54,391 bases of DNA from Oceanobacillus luteolus (GTDB lineage: Bacteria; Bacillota; Bacilli; Bacillales; Amphibacillaceae): the NCBI RefSeq assembly GCF_023715655.1, contig NZ_JAMBON010000022.1:1-54391 (forward strand). The letters run 5' to 3'. A program made the translations under genes and the position numbers. The notes under the pieces were generated by a model. The model worked only from the letters and a program-made list of their open reading frames with translations. It was not told the DNA's origin and searched no databases. Positions within the stretch are counted from its first letter, which is position 1, and every line of letters starts with the position of its first letter. Below are positions 1 through 7,929 of the stretch, piece by piece.

Positions 1-43
1 CAACCGCCCATTTAACTTCACTAGAATAAACGTTTTTGCCCAC
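1..43 (-). CDS. Partial CDS running off the window edge, possibly IS transposase OrfA
   Basis: Fourteen codons are visible, reading M-G-K-N-V-Y-S-S-E-V-K-W-A-V from a GTG at position 43. A strong ribosome binding site (GGAGGTG on the minus strand, 51-57) sits seven bases upstream, and a TATAAT box lies at 75-80. The start resembles the N terminus of small helix-turn-helix OrfA proteins of IS3-type insertion sequences, which often begin M-G-K followed by a short aromatic-acidic stretch. That is family resemblance from memory, and only 14 residues can be judged. The inverted repeat over the RBS (46-99) also fits an insertion sequence. It could instead be a short HTH regulator or a chance frame. 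Confidence 0.45.
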   Translation of the reverse strand, partial: MGKNVYSSEVKWAV

Positions 44-45
44 GC

Positions 46-99
46 AAAAACACCTCCGAATTAGTATTGGTTTGATTATACCATTTCGAAGGTGTTTTT
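46..99. repeat. Imperfect 15-bp inverted repeat overlapping the edge-gene RBS
   Basis: Arms at 46-60 and 85-99 match at 14 of 15 positions, and the mismatch becomes a G-U pair in the minus-strand RNA. The inner arm contains the ribosome binding site of the gene starting at 43. The 24-base loop holds the TATAAT box. Minus-strand RNA entering from pycA would fold and hide the RBS, whereas a transcript begun at the internal promoter (near 68) lacks the outer arm. The downstream arm ends in five Us, so the same hairpin could act as a weak pycA terminator. Confidence 0.55.
75..80 (-). promoter_or_regulatory. Candidate -10 box for the edge gene
   Basis: The minus strand reads TATAAT exactly. No good -35 hexamer is present 17 bases upstream (the region is A-rich), so this is a partial promoter call. 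Its value lies in its position between the arms of the inverted repeat, which would place the transcript start inside the loop. Confidence 0.35.
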
Positions 100-179
100 T
101 ATTGTCTCATTTTATTGTGTTAGTCTAAATCTTGAGCGATGTTTTTTATTCATATGTTAATTGCTAAGTCAACAGATTA

Positions 180-3100
180 TTATTCAAATTCGATCAAGAT
201 ATCATCCACTTCAATTACCGAACCTTCTTTGACATAAACATCTTTAATTACACCATCGAAAGGCGCTTGAATACTTGTTTCCATCTTCATCGCTTCCGTT
301 GTCAGCAAGTGATCGCCTTTTTTAACCTCGTCACCTTTATTGGAATTTACACTTAAGACAGTTCCAGGCATGGTGGCACCAATATGTTTTTCATTACCTT
401 TTTCGACTTTAGGACGGAATGCAACCGATGAACGGATGTTTTTATCCTTAATGACAATTTCGCGAGTCTGGCCATTGAGTTCAAAGTAAATGACACGTGT
501 ACCATCAGGCTTAGGTTCTGATATGGATACAAGGTTGATAATCAACGTTTTTCCTTCTTCTATTTCCACATCAATCTCTTCACCAAGCTTCATTCCATAG
601 AAGAAAGTAGGCGTATCGAGTAAGGACATGTCACCATATTGTTCACAGAATTCTTTATAATCAAGGAATACTTTAGGATACAAAGCATAAGCAATGACGT
701 CTTCATCGGAAGCAGGCTGACCAATTTTCTTCTCAAGCTCTTCACGTAACGCATCAAAATCAACTGGTTCCAACAATTCACCTGGTCGGACGGTAATTGG
801 TTTGCGATCTTTTAAAATCACTTTCTGTAGCTTCTCAGGGAAACCAAGATAAGGTTGACCAATATAACCAGATGCAAACTCAATAACTGATTCCGGGAAA
901 TCGATCTGATGGCCTTTTTCATAGACATCTTGTTCTGTTAAGTTATTTTGTACCATAAATAAAGCCATATCACCAACTACTTTTGAGGAAGGCGTCACTT
1001 TTACAATATCACCAAACATATCATTTACTAAACGGAAGGTTTTCTTCACTTCATTCCAGCGTTCGCCAAGTCCCACTGCCTTAGCTTGCTGCTGGAGGTT
1101 GCTGTACTGGCCGCCTGGCATTTCATGATTGTAGATTTCTGTATGTGGAGCCTTCATTCCACTTTCAAAATCACTATAATACTCTCTGATACCTTCCCAA
1201 TAGTAAGATAGCTCTTCCACACGCTCAATATCCATTTCTGGTTGACGGTCATGACCCTCTAAAGCATGGAATAAAGTTTGTCCACTTGGCTGGGATGTCA
1301 TTCCCGCGAGCGGACCGTTGGCAGTGTCGACAATATCCACTCCTGCGTCAATCGCTCTCGCATACATATAAATTCCATTACCACTTGTGTCGTGAGTATG
1401 CAAATGGATTGGCAAATCAACTTTTTCCTTTAATGTAGAAATAAGTTGGTATGCAGCTTCAGGTTTCAATAATCCCGCCATATCTTTTATCGCTAAAATA
1501 TGTGCCCCTGCATTTTCCAATTGCTTACCCAAGTTTACATAGTAATCCAAATCATATTTAGAGCGGCCTTTATCCAACATATTTCCTGTATAACACATCG
1601 CGGCTTCCGCTATTTTATTGGATTTCCGAACTGCTTCAATTGCAAGTGTCATTCCTTCAAACCAGTTCAAGCTATCAAAGATCCGGAATACATCTATTCC
1701 TCTTTCTGCACTTTTCTCCACAAAGGCATTTATTAAATTATCAGGATAGTTTTTGTATCCTACCGCGTTACTCGCCCGAAGCAGCATTTGAAAGAGAACA
1801 TTTGGCATTTTCTCTCTTAGTTTTTCTAGCCGTACCCAAGGATCTTCTTTAAGGAAGCGATAAGCAACATCAAAAGTTGCCCCACCCCACATCTCCACGG
1901 AGAACAAGTTCGGCTGTATTTTAGCAGTCGGTTCTGCTATTTCCAAAAGATCTTTCGTTCGAATTCGGGTTGCAAGCAGTGATTGATGTGCATCACGGAA
2001 TGTTGTATCCGTCAATAACACTTTGTCCTGTTCTTTTACCCAATTCGCTAATCCTTCTGGTCCCTGTTCATCAAGTATTTGTTTTGTACCGTTTTCAAAA
2101 GGTTGTTGACGATTAACTTTCGGAACAATAGGCTTAGAAAATTCAGGTTTTTCAACTTTTAATGCACCCTCAACACCATTGACAGTGATGTCGCCGATGA
2201 AACTCAACATTTTTGTTCCACGGTCTTTCGCTTCTGCAAATTCGAATATTTCCGTTGTTGTATCAACAAAGGTAGTATCATACTTACCTGTAATAAATTT
2301 CTCATGATGCATTACTTTCTCAAGGAATGGAATATTCGTCTTAATACCGCGAATCCGAAATTCCCTTAAGTTACGTACCATTTTCTGTATTGCCTGTTCA
2401 TAGGTTCTTCCCCATGTCGATACTTTTACTAATAATGAATCATAGTGAGGAGTGATGACCGCTCCTGGGAAACCATTCCCTGCGTCCAACCTTACACCGA
2501 ATCCCCCACCTGTACGATAAGCAAGTATCTTTCCTGTATCCGGCATAAAATTATTTCTCGGATCCTCTGTTGTTACTCTTGACTGTATTGCATAACCATC
2601 AACTTTAATGTTTTCTTGGTGTGGTATTTGAATAACATCATCATGCAATTCAAATCCATCAGCAACTAGAATTTGTGTATGTACAATATCAATTCCAGTT
2701 ATCATTTCCGTTATGGTATGTTCCACTTGAACACGTGGATTAACTTCTATGAAATAAAACTTACCTTCTGAAACAAGAAATTCTACAGTTCCAGCGTTAA
2801 CATAATCGACATTCTTCATTAAGTCCACTGCAGCATTACAAATTTCGTTGCGCATTTCTTCACTTAAGGACAAACTTGGTGCAACTTCAATAAGCTTTTG
2901 ATGTCTACGTTGAATAGAACAATCTCTTTCATACAGATGAATAATATTCCCTGCATTGTCTCCCAAAATCTGCACTTCGATATGTTCAGGATTTGTCAGT
3001 AATTTTTCAATATAGATTTCATCGTCACCAAAAGCTGCTTTTGCCTCTGATTTTGCTCGATCATATGCTTCAGGAACTTCATCAGCAGAGTTGACAATCC

Positions 3101-3620
3101 GCATGCCCCTTCCACCGCCGCCAAGCGTAGCCTTAATGATGATAGGATATCCATGCTCTTCGCCAAAAGCCAACACTTCATCTACACTGAATACAGCTCC
3201 ACTTCCAGGTATAACCGGGATACCAGCTTTAATCGCTTGTTCACGGGCTTTTACTTTATCGCCGAACATGTCTAAGTGTTTGCTTTTAGGACCAATGAAA
3301 ATAATCCCTTCTTCTTCACAGCGTTTTGCAAAATCAATATTTTCAGACAGAAAACCATAACCTGGATGAATCGCATCAATACCTTTATCCCTAGCGAGTT
3401 GAATAATCCCCTCGATATCAAGGTAGGCATCAATTGGTTTTTTCCCTTCACCGATAAGATAAGCCTCATCAGCTTTAAATCGGTGTAGGGAACTTCTGTC
3501 TTCTTTTGAATAAATTGCCACTGTCCGAATTCCCAGCTCGGTACAAGCCCGAAAAACTCGGATTGCAATTTCCCCTCGGTTTGCGACTAGAACTTTGTTA
3601 ATACGCTTTAAATCTCCCAT
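180..3620 (-). CDS. pycA: Pyruvate carboxylase
   Basis: Biotin-dependent cytosolic enzyme that carboxylates pyruvate to oxaloacetate, replenishing the TCA cycle and feeding gluconeogenesis. The 1146-residue chain has the full single-polypeptide layout: an N-terminal biotin carboxylase with ATP-grasp glycine loop (GGGGRGM near residue 170), a central carboxyltransferase domain beginning LLTDTTFRDAHQS near residue 540, and a C-terminal biotinyl domain whose acceptor is the Lys of AMKM, 34 residues from the end. I chose the ATG at 3620, preceded by AGAGGTGG; an upstream in-frame GTG lies inside that RBS. The start lies inside the end of ftsW, giving a 23-base overlap that suggests translational coupling. 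No strong dedicated terminator is seen before the window edge. Confidence 0.98.
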   Translation of the reverse strand: MGDLKRINKVLVANRGEIAIRVFRACTELGIRTVAIYSKEDRSSLHRFKADEAYLIGEGKKPIDAYLDIEGIIQLARDKGIDAIHPGYGFLSENIDFAKRCEEEGIIFIGPKSKHLDMFGDKVKAREQAIKAGIPVIPGSGAVFSVDEVLAFGEEHGYPIIIKATLGGGGRGMRIVNSADEVPEAYDRAKSEAKAAFGDDEIYIEKLLTNPEHIEVQILGDNAGNIIHLYERDCSIQRRHQKLIEVAPSLSLSEEMRNEICNAAVDLMKNVDYVNAGTVEFLVSEGKFYFIEVNPRVQVEHTITEMITGIDIVHTQILVADGFELHDDVIQIPHQENIKVDGYAIQSRVTTEDPRNNFMPDTGKILAYRTGGGFGVRLDAGNGFPGAVITPHYDSLLVKVSTWGRTYEQAIQKMVRNLREFRIRGIKTNIPFLEKVMHHEKFITGKYDTTFVDTTTEIFEFAEAKDRGTKMLSFIGDITVNGVEGALKVEKPEFSKPIVPKVNRQQPFENGTKQILDEQGPEGLANWVKEQDKVLLTDTTFRDAHQSLLATRIRTKDLLEIAEPTAKIQPNLFSVEMWGGATFDVAYRFLKEDPWVRLEKLREKMPNVLFQMLLRASNAVGYKNYPDNLINAFVEKSAERGIDVFRIFDSLNWFEGMTLAIEAVRKSNKIAEAAMCYTGNMLDKGRSKYDLDYYVNLGKQLENAGAHILAIKDMAGLLKPEAAYQLISTLKEKVDLPIHLHTHDTSGNGIYMYARAIDAGVDIVDTANGPLAGMTSQPSGQTLFHALEGHDRQPEMDIERVEELSYYWEGIREYYSDFESGMKAPHTEIYNHEMPGGQYSNLQQQAKAVGLGERWNEVKKTFRLVNDMFGDIVKVTPSSKVVGDMALFMVQNNLTEQDVYEKGHQIDFPESVIEFASGYIGQPYLGFPEKLQKVILKDRKPITVRPGELLEPVDFDALREELEKKIGQPASDEDVIAYALYPKVFLDYKEFCEQYGDMSLLDTPTFFYGMKLGEEIDVEIEEGKTLIINLVSISEPKPDGTRVIYFELNGQTREIVIKDKNIRSSVAFRPKVEKGNEKHIGATMPGTVLSVNSNKGDEVKKGDHLLTTEAMKMETSIQAPFDGVIKDVYVKEGSVIEVDDILIEFE

Positions 3621-4794
3621 TATTTCCACCTCTATTAATATGTTTTATATTAGTATATTGTGATTCATTTGGGTCTCCTGCTTCACTCTCTCTTTTTCTT
3701 ACATTCATTGCAATGTTATTTAAAATACCCATTGAGATGAGTAAAACCAGAAGTGACGTACCACCATAACTGACAAAAGGTAAGGTAACCCCTGTAATTG
3801 GTAAGATTCCACTGATTGCACCGAGATTAATAAACGCTTGAATTCCCACCATTGATGAGATTCCAATAGCTAGCAGTGCACCAAAACTGTCGGTACACTT
3901 CCTTGAAATGAAAATTCCCCTTAACACAATGATTGCAAGTAAACCAATAACGAGCACTACTCCCACAAAACCAAGTTCTTCAGCGATAACCGCCATGATG
4001 AAATCTGTATATGCCTGCGTGAGATATCCTAGCTTTTGAACACTTTGTCCAAGTCCTTCTCCTGTTAATCCACCAACTCCGATTGCTACATAAGATTGAA
4101 TCAATTGGTATCCGTCAGAGTCCGGTGTTTCAAATGGCTTATACGCTCCTGTAAAACGTGAAATTCGTTCATCTGTCACCATGGACGGTGCCGCAATGGC
4201 AGCAAGGACAATGCCTATGGCAATTAAAATACCAATATGCTTCCATCGAATCCCTGAACTGATTATGACAGAGCAGGCGATTAAAAATACAATGGAGGCT
4301 GTTCCGATATCTGGCTGGATTACGATTAGTCCCACAAAGACACATGTCATAATTAATGGAGGCAATACTCCAATACCAAAACGATCGATGTAGGCTTGTT
4401 TTTTGGAATAAACGGAGGAAAGATACATAATTAATGCGAGTTTGGCAAACTCAGAAGGCTGTAAACTCATCGGGCCGATTTGCAACCAAGATTTTGCATT
4501 ATTAACTTCTGTACCAGCGAATAATAAAGCAACGAGTAGAAGGAGTACAGATAATACAATTATCTTCATGAGCTTTTGGTAGTACTGATATGGGAAAATA
4601 CTAGTAAAAATAAAAGCTATGAATCCAATTCCAAACCACATTGCTTGCCTTTTCAAATAATATGTACTCTCCACACCGTCCACTACAACCGCTGTTACCA
4701 TACTAGCACTGTATATCATGACTAGGCCAAACGCTGTAAGAACAAGTGGTGTTATGATTAACGTATAATCATAGTATTTAAGTTTTTGTAACAT
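3598..4794 (-). CDS. ftsW: Lipid II glycosyltransferase of the SEDS family (FtsW)
   Basis: Polytopic membrane protein of the FtsW/RodA/SpoVE family, which polymerises lipid II into glycan at the division septum together with a class B penicillin-binding protein. About ten hydrophobic segments run through the 398 residues. Family hallmarks include the stretch LQIGPMSLQPSEFAK, the segment around YLTQAYTDFIMAVIAEELGF, and the C-terminal VTLPFVSYGGTSLL. The ATG at 4794 follows GGGGAGA; the in-frame TTG five codons earlier overlaps that RBS. Position beside pycA and ylaN matches B. subtilis ftsW rather than rodA or spoVE. Its last 23 bases overlap pycA. Confidence 0.95.
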   Translation of the reverse strand: MLQKLKYYDYTLIITPLVLTAFGLVMIYSASMVTAVVVDGVESTYYLKRQAMWFGIGFIAFIFTSIFPYQYYQKLMKIIVLSVLLLLVALLFAGTEVNNAKSWLQIGPMSLQPSEFAKLALIMYLSSVYSKKQAYIDRFGIGVLPPLIMTCVFVGLIVIQPDIGTASIVFLIACSVIISSGIRWKHIGILIAIGIVLAAIAAPSMVTDERISRFTGAYKPFETPDSDGYQLIQSYVAIGVGGLTGEGLGQSVQKLGYLTQAYTDFIMAVIAEELGFVGVVLVIGLLAIIVLRGIFISRKCTDSFGALLAIGISSMVGIQAFINLGAISGILPITGVTLPFVSYGGTSLLVLLISMGILNNIAMNVRKRESEAGDPNESQYTNIKHINRGGNNGRFKAY

Positions 4795-4924
4795 CTTTCT
4801 TCTCCCCAACAGTAGATTTTATTGGAGGGATAAGCTTTAACTTTTTATAAAGTATATCACATTAAAACAAATAGTACATACTATTATAAAAGTTTTTTTA
4901 TTATCCACATCCTTAATGATAAAA

Positions 4925-4961
4925 CAAAAAAACCTTGCCGAATACTCTAGGCAAAGTTTTT
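4925..4961 (-). terminator. Intrinsic terminator after ylaN
   Basis: Stem 4931-4939 with 4950-4958 (one G-U pair), followed on the minus strand by a run of seven Us. It lies just beyond the ylaN stop and upstream of ftsW. Confidence 0.75.
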
Positions 4962-4987
4962 GCTACATGACACACACAAAAAACCAT

Positions 4988-5272
4988 TCACAATGTATTT
5001 TGTGATGCTTCATGTAATATATTAAGCTTCTTCTCCAAGTTATCTAGAAGTGCTTTACCTTCATTTTCACTGATCAAGTTCAAGCGCACAGCAAAATCAA
5101 TCTCCTTTGAGAGACCAAACATTTGAGTATCTAATACTTCTTCGTATACTGGGCACTGTGGAGCCGTTAAATTTTCTATTTGAACTTCGATTAGTCGTAA
5201 AATTTTGTCAGCATCAGCCTTTAGAAGGGCATAAGCTTTTTCACGATGATTAACCGTCACCTCTGGAATCAA
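4988..5272 (-). CDS. ylaN: YlaN family protein (DUF1507)
   Basis: A 94-residue soluble, largely helical protein that matches B. subtilis YlaN along its whole length, including the conserved core [13 protein letters not shown] followed by EIDFAVRL. YlaN has been reported to bind ferrous iron and to influence the iron repressor Fur; that is literature knowledge, not visible here. The start is a TTG at 5272 behind GGAGGGG. A terminator follows, so it is probably a single-gene unit, divergent from ylaL. Confidence 0.93.
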   Translation of the reverse strand: MIPEVTVNHREKAYALLKADADKILRLIEVQIENLTAPQCPVYEEVLDTQMFGLSKEIDFAVRLNLISENEGKALLDNLEKKLNILHEASQNTL

Positions 5273-5462
5273 ATATATCCCCTCCGGTAATAAGACTCTT
5301 TCTTATATATTAGCTCTTGATTAATAAAATTGCAAACATAATTAAGGGATTTACAGGAAAATATTAGTCTATTACTCATTAGATGAAAATAACGCTTACG
5401 TTTGTTATGATTAACAGAGTTAATTCCTTATTTAACAAAAAGATGGATGGGAGAGTTACAAC

Positions 5463-5954
5463 ATGCAGATTATACCAGTTTCCGGAAAGGTAAAATTTCC
5501 GATTACTCTTGATGCAGGTGTTTGGATATTCGATGATCGAAAGATAAAGTTGGAGGATGCTTTCAATAAAGAAGATCAATTAGAAAATATTGAAGAAAAC
5601 AAGCACACTTTCAGCTCTGATGAACGATTCAACCGTGAAGTATATGAGGCTACAAATGACAATAAACCAATTCCTCGTAAAGAGGTCGACGAAATATTTA
5701 AGAATACATATGTTATGCCTTTTGAACCATTCTATAACAATGTTGAAGTGAGTGACGAAGCTACTGACGCCATTCTCGTTCAAGAAGATGGAAATGAAAT
5801 TGCCATCTCACTGGACCAACTGAAACAAAGCTTTTTATTGTTCTCCCGCGAAGGGAAACCTTTAAAGGAAGATGGCCCAGTCCATGTTTACTTTGGAGAT
5901 GGTTCAAATCGGGATAATCCGATTAAGGCAGTAAAGAAAATTATTATAGATTAA
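5463..5954 (+). CDS. ylaL: YlaL-like conserved protein of unknown function
   Basis: The 163-residue acidic protein has no signal peptide, membrane segment or recognisable catalytic motif. The N terminus (MQIIPVSGKVKFPITLDAGVWIFDDRKI) and the position opposite ylaN match B. subtilis YlaL. A charged linker near residues 40-75 separates the N-terminal piece from a second piece ending in basic residues. The ATG follows GGGAG about ten bases upstream. I know of no assigned function. The symbol rests on synteny and remembered similarity. Confidence 0.75.
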   Translation: MQIIPVSGKVKFPITLDAGVWIFDDRKIKLEDAFNKEDQLENIEENKHTFSSDERFNREVYEATNDNKPIPRKEVDEIFKNTYVMPFEPFYNNVEVSDEATDAILVQEDGNEIAISLDQLKQSFLLFSREGKPLKEDGPVHVYFGDGSNRDNPIKAVKKIIID

Positions 5955-6038
5955 GCTTTCAATAATTAATTGCTTACGAATATTTTACTTCATTCTGCTA
6001 AAAATAAGCCCAGCAGCTTTATTTTAGGAGGAATGATC

Positions 6039-6644
6039 ATGTATATTCGTAAGTGTTGCTTTTTAATTTTTTGTATGACACTTCTTTTTGGTTGTCAAAA
6101 TCAAAATGCAGACGAAGCTAAACTTGAAGAGGACAACCAAACAAACAATCGATTCTTACAAGTGGAGAATACAAAAACAAATGAGACAGAGCAATTGTCA
6201 AATACAGAAATAGCAAACCATCTCGCTAAAGTCGCGAGTAGCGTACCTGAAGTCAACCAAGCTTCTGCATTAGTAGCCGGCCCATACACTGTAGTTGCGA
6301 TAGATGTAAATGAAGACATCGACAGATCCCGTGTTGGGTCTATAAAATACTCTGTCTCGGAAGCTTTATATCATGACCCTTGGGGCAAAACTGCTGTCGT
6401 AGTAGCAGATGCTGATTTGATGGCAAGATTACGTGGAATGGGTGATCAAGTTCAAGAAGGTTATCCAGTTCGTGGAATTGTTGATGAACTCTCTGCTATA
6501 GTTTCCCGTTATATGCCAGAGTTCCCTGTTAATGATGATCAGCCGCAAGAGAACGACGATAACAAGGAAATATTGCCGGACGAGGAACAAAATCAATTAG
6601 ATGATATACAAGAAGAACAATCAAATCATAGGAAGGAATTGTAA
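6039..6644 (+). CDS. ylaJ: YhcN/YlaJ family sporulation lipoprotein
   Basis: The 201-residue precursor starts with a lipoprotein signal peptide: MYIRKCC, a hydrophobic stretch, then lipobox LFGC with the lipidated Cys near residue 20. The body carries the YhcN/YlaJ fold, including VAIDVNEDIDRSRVGSIKYS and a tail rich in Glu, Gln and Asp. Members are made in sporulation and found in the spore membrane; spore expression here is inferred from the family. Three in-frame ATGs are candidates; 6039 is best spaced behind AGGAGG (6026-6031), while the one at 6033 is too close to it. The gene ends at a strong shared terminator. Confidence 0.9.
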   Translation: MYIRKCCFLIFCMTLLFGCQNQNADEAKLEEDNQTNNRFLQVENTKTNETEQLSNTEIANHLAKVASSVPEVNQASALVAGPYTVVAIDVNEDIDRSRVGSIKYSVSEALYHDPWGKTAVVVADADLMARLRGMGDQVQEGYPVRGIVDELSAIVSRYMPEFPVNDDQPQENDDNKEILPDEEQNQLDDIQEEQSNHRKEL

Positions 6645-6688
6645 CGGAATAAAAGCAATTTCCCATTAAGGAAATTGCTTTTATTCCG
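6645..6688. terminator. Bidirectional terminator with a perfect 19-bp stem
   Basis: Arms 6645-6663 and 6670-6688 are perfectly complementary with a six-base loop. A/T runs inside both arms let it serve the lipoprotein gene on plus and the small protein gene on minus. Confidence 0.85.
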
Positions 6689-6725
6689 CTTGACTGTAGT
6701 CCATGTTATCAACTACTGACTGATT

Positions 6726-7013
6726 TTATTGAAGTGGAGTCTCTCCTCTTTTTTCATTATAGTATTGAACTCCGAATTGCGAGCCTTCAGATACCATCTT
6801 TGAATTTTCCAAATCAGCAATATCTCTCGCATCCACTTGATCCGGATGACCTGCTTTTTCAAACGTCAGTTCTTCGTTATCTTGTTTATTCATGAAGTTA
6901 TTAATTTTGTCCTTGATTTTGGATTTTCTCTCATCATTCATCAGTAAATAGCTTGCTGCACCAGCTCCAAGTACACTTGCACCGACTGCAGTAATGATAT
7001 TTCGTTTTCTCAT
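6726..7013 (-). CDS. Small membrane-anchored protein of unknown function
   Basis: A 95-residue protein with a basic start (MRKRNII), one N-terminal hydrophobic helix at about residues 7-25 (GASVLGAGAASYLLM), a lysine-rich amphipathic stretch, and a polar acidic C-terminal half. The architecture recalls YtxH-like single-pass proteins, but I cannot place it in a named family. The ATG follows a purine-rich AAGGAAAG. It lies between ylaJ and ylaI, facing ylaJ across the shared terminator. Confidence 0.8.
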   Translation of the reverse strand: MRKRNIITAVGASVLGAGAASYLLMNDERKSKIKDKINNFMNKQDNEELTFEKAGHPDQVDARDIADLENSKMVSEGSQFGVQYYNEKRGETPLQ

Positions 7014-7155
7014 CGACTTTCCTTCCTTTCCCTCTTTTGATACCTATATATTTCCCCGAATCAAATGAATCAAACATACTTCTATAAAAAGATTTTCCTA
7101 GTTTTTCCCGATTATGGTATACTTATTTCAACATCACAGGTCCCGAGGTGAAAAG

Positions 7156-7359
7156 ATGCAAGTTAAATGTACAATATGTGATAATATAAATGAAATTCCT
7201 GACGATTCATTTAAAGCAAAACGCCTTAGGAATCGTCGTACATATATGTATCTGTGTGACGAATGTTATTATCGAGTTGAATCCAACACAAAAGCACGTC
7301 ATGATACAGGCAAATTCCATTTATACCGTGATAAGCAAGACGAAGATGAATATATTTGA
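7156..7359 (+). CDS. ylaI: YlaI-like small zinc-ribbon protein (DUF2197)
   Basis: A 67-residue protein with two Cys pairs, CTIC near residue 5 and CDEC near residue 38, forming a probable zinc ribbon, followed by a basic patch. This matches the YlaI/DUF2197 family, whose function is unknown. I use the ATG at 7156 behind GAGGTG (7145-7150); the in-frame ATG at 7114 lacks an RBS and would add a non-conserved extension. It faces ylaH across a shared hairpin. Confidence 0.88.
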   Translation: MQVKCTICDNINEIPDDSFKAKRLRNRRTYMYLCDECYYRVESNTKARHDTGKFHLYRDKQDEDEYI

Positions 7360-7386
7360 CAATCTGGTTTTATTATTCAGAAAAAC

Positions 7387-7416
7387 AAAAAAACGCTTCA
7401 TGATGAAGCGTTTTTT
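7387..7416. terminator. Bidirectional terminator shared by ylaI and ylaH
   Basis: Stem 7388-7400 with 7404-7416 and a three-base loop, A-run on one side and T-run on the other. The ylaH stop codon (7398-7400) is inside the stem. Confidence 0.85.
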
Positions 7417-7709
7417 GCTTTTCTTTGCATATACATTCTTGTCCGATAAATCGTTAATACGATTACAATGATAACTAAACTCTCTGTCATCGGCATTTTC
7501 ATAATACTGAAAATCGTGGTTAAGTAATTACCGAGAAATAGCATGAAGTAGACAAATACGTTTTTCCACAAACTCAATTTTCTTGCAAAACCTAGTTTAT
7601 AAGCAATTGCAGAAAGTACGAGATTAATGATATACATTTTCCAAAAAATATTTTGTACTCCATAATTTGCCACAATATAATCCAATACGATACTAAAAGA
7701 TCCAGTCAT
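7398..7709 (-). CDS. ylaH: YlaH-like membrane protein
   Basis: A 103-residue protein with three hydrophobic stretches (about residues 20-38, 48-66 and 72-88) and a basic C-terminal tail, matching the YlaH family by length and position. No function is known. The start follows GGGGGAC. It is the last gene of the yla block; beyond it the order switches to the thrS region. Confidence 0.87.
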   Translation of the reverse strand: MTGSFSIVLDYIVANYGVQNIFWKMYIINLVLSAIAYKLGFARKLSLWKNVFVYFMLFLGNYLTTIFSIMKMPMTESLVIIVIVLTIYRTRMYMQRKAKNASS

Positions 7710-7893
7710 AAATATTGTCCCCCATTAATCATCACTCTCTTTATCATACTAAATCTTTCAGCATCATGCTAGGTATAAGAAGGTGATTTTATGACACTTC
7801 TCTAACAGAATACGAGCCTTCCTACCGTTTTTCCCATCATTATACATATAGCGAATTAATGGGATGTATACTGCGACTTACTATAGATTAAAG

Positions 7894-7922
7894 AACAGAC
7901 AGCTACAAAATAGCTGTCTGTT
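7894..7922. terminator. Hairpin downstream of thrS
   Basis: Perfect 12-bp stem, 7894-7905 with 7911-7922, five-base loop. The T-run is better on the plus strand; on minus it ends thrS with a weaker U-tract. Confidence 0.65.
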
Positions 7923-7929
7923 ATCTTTT

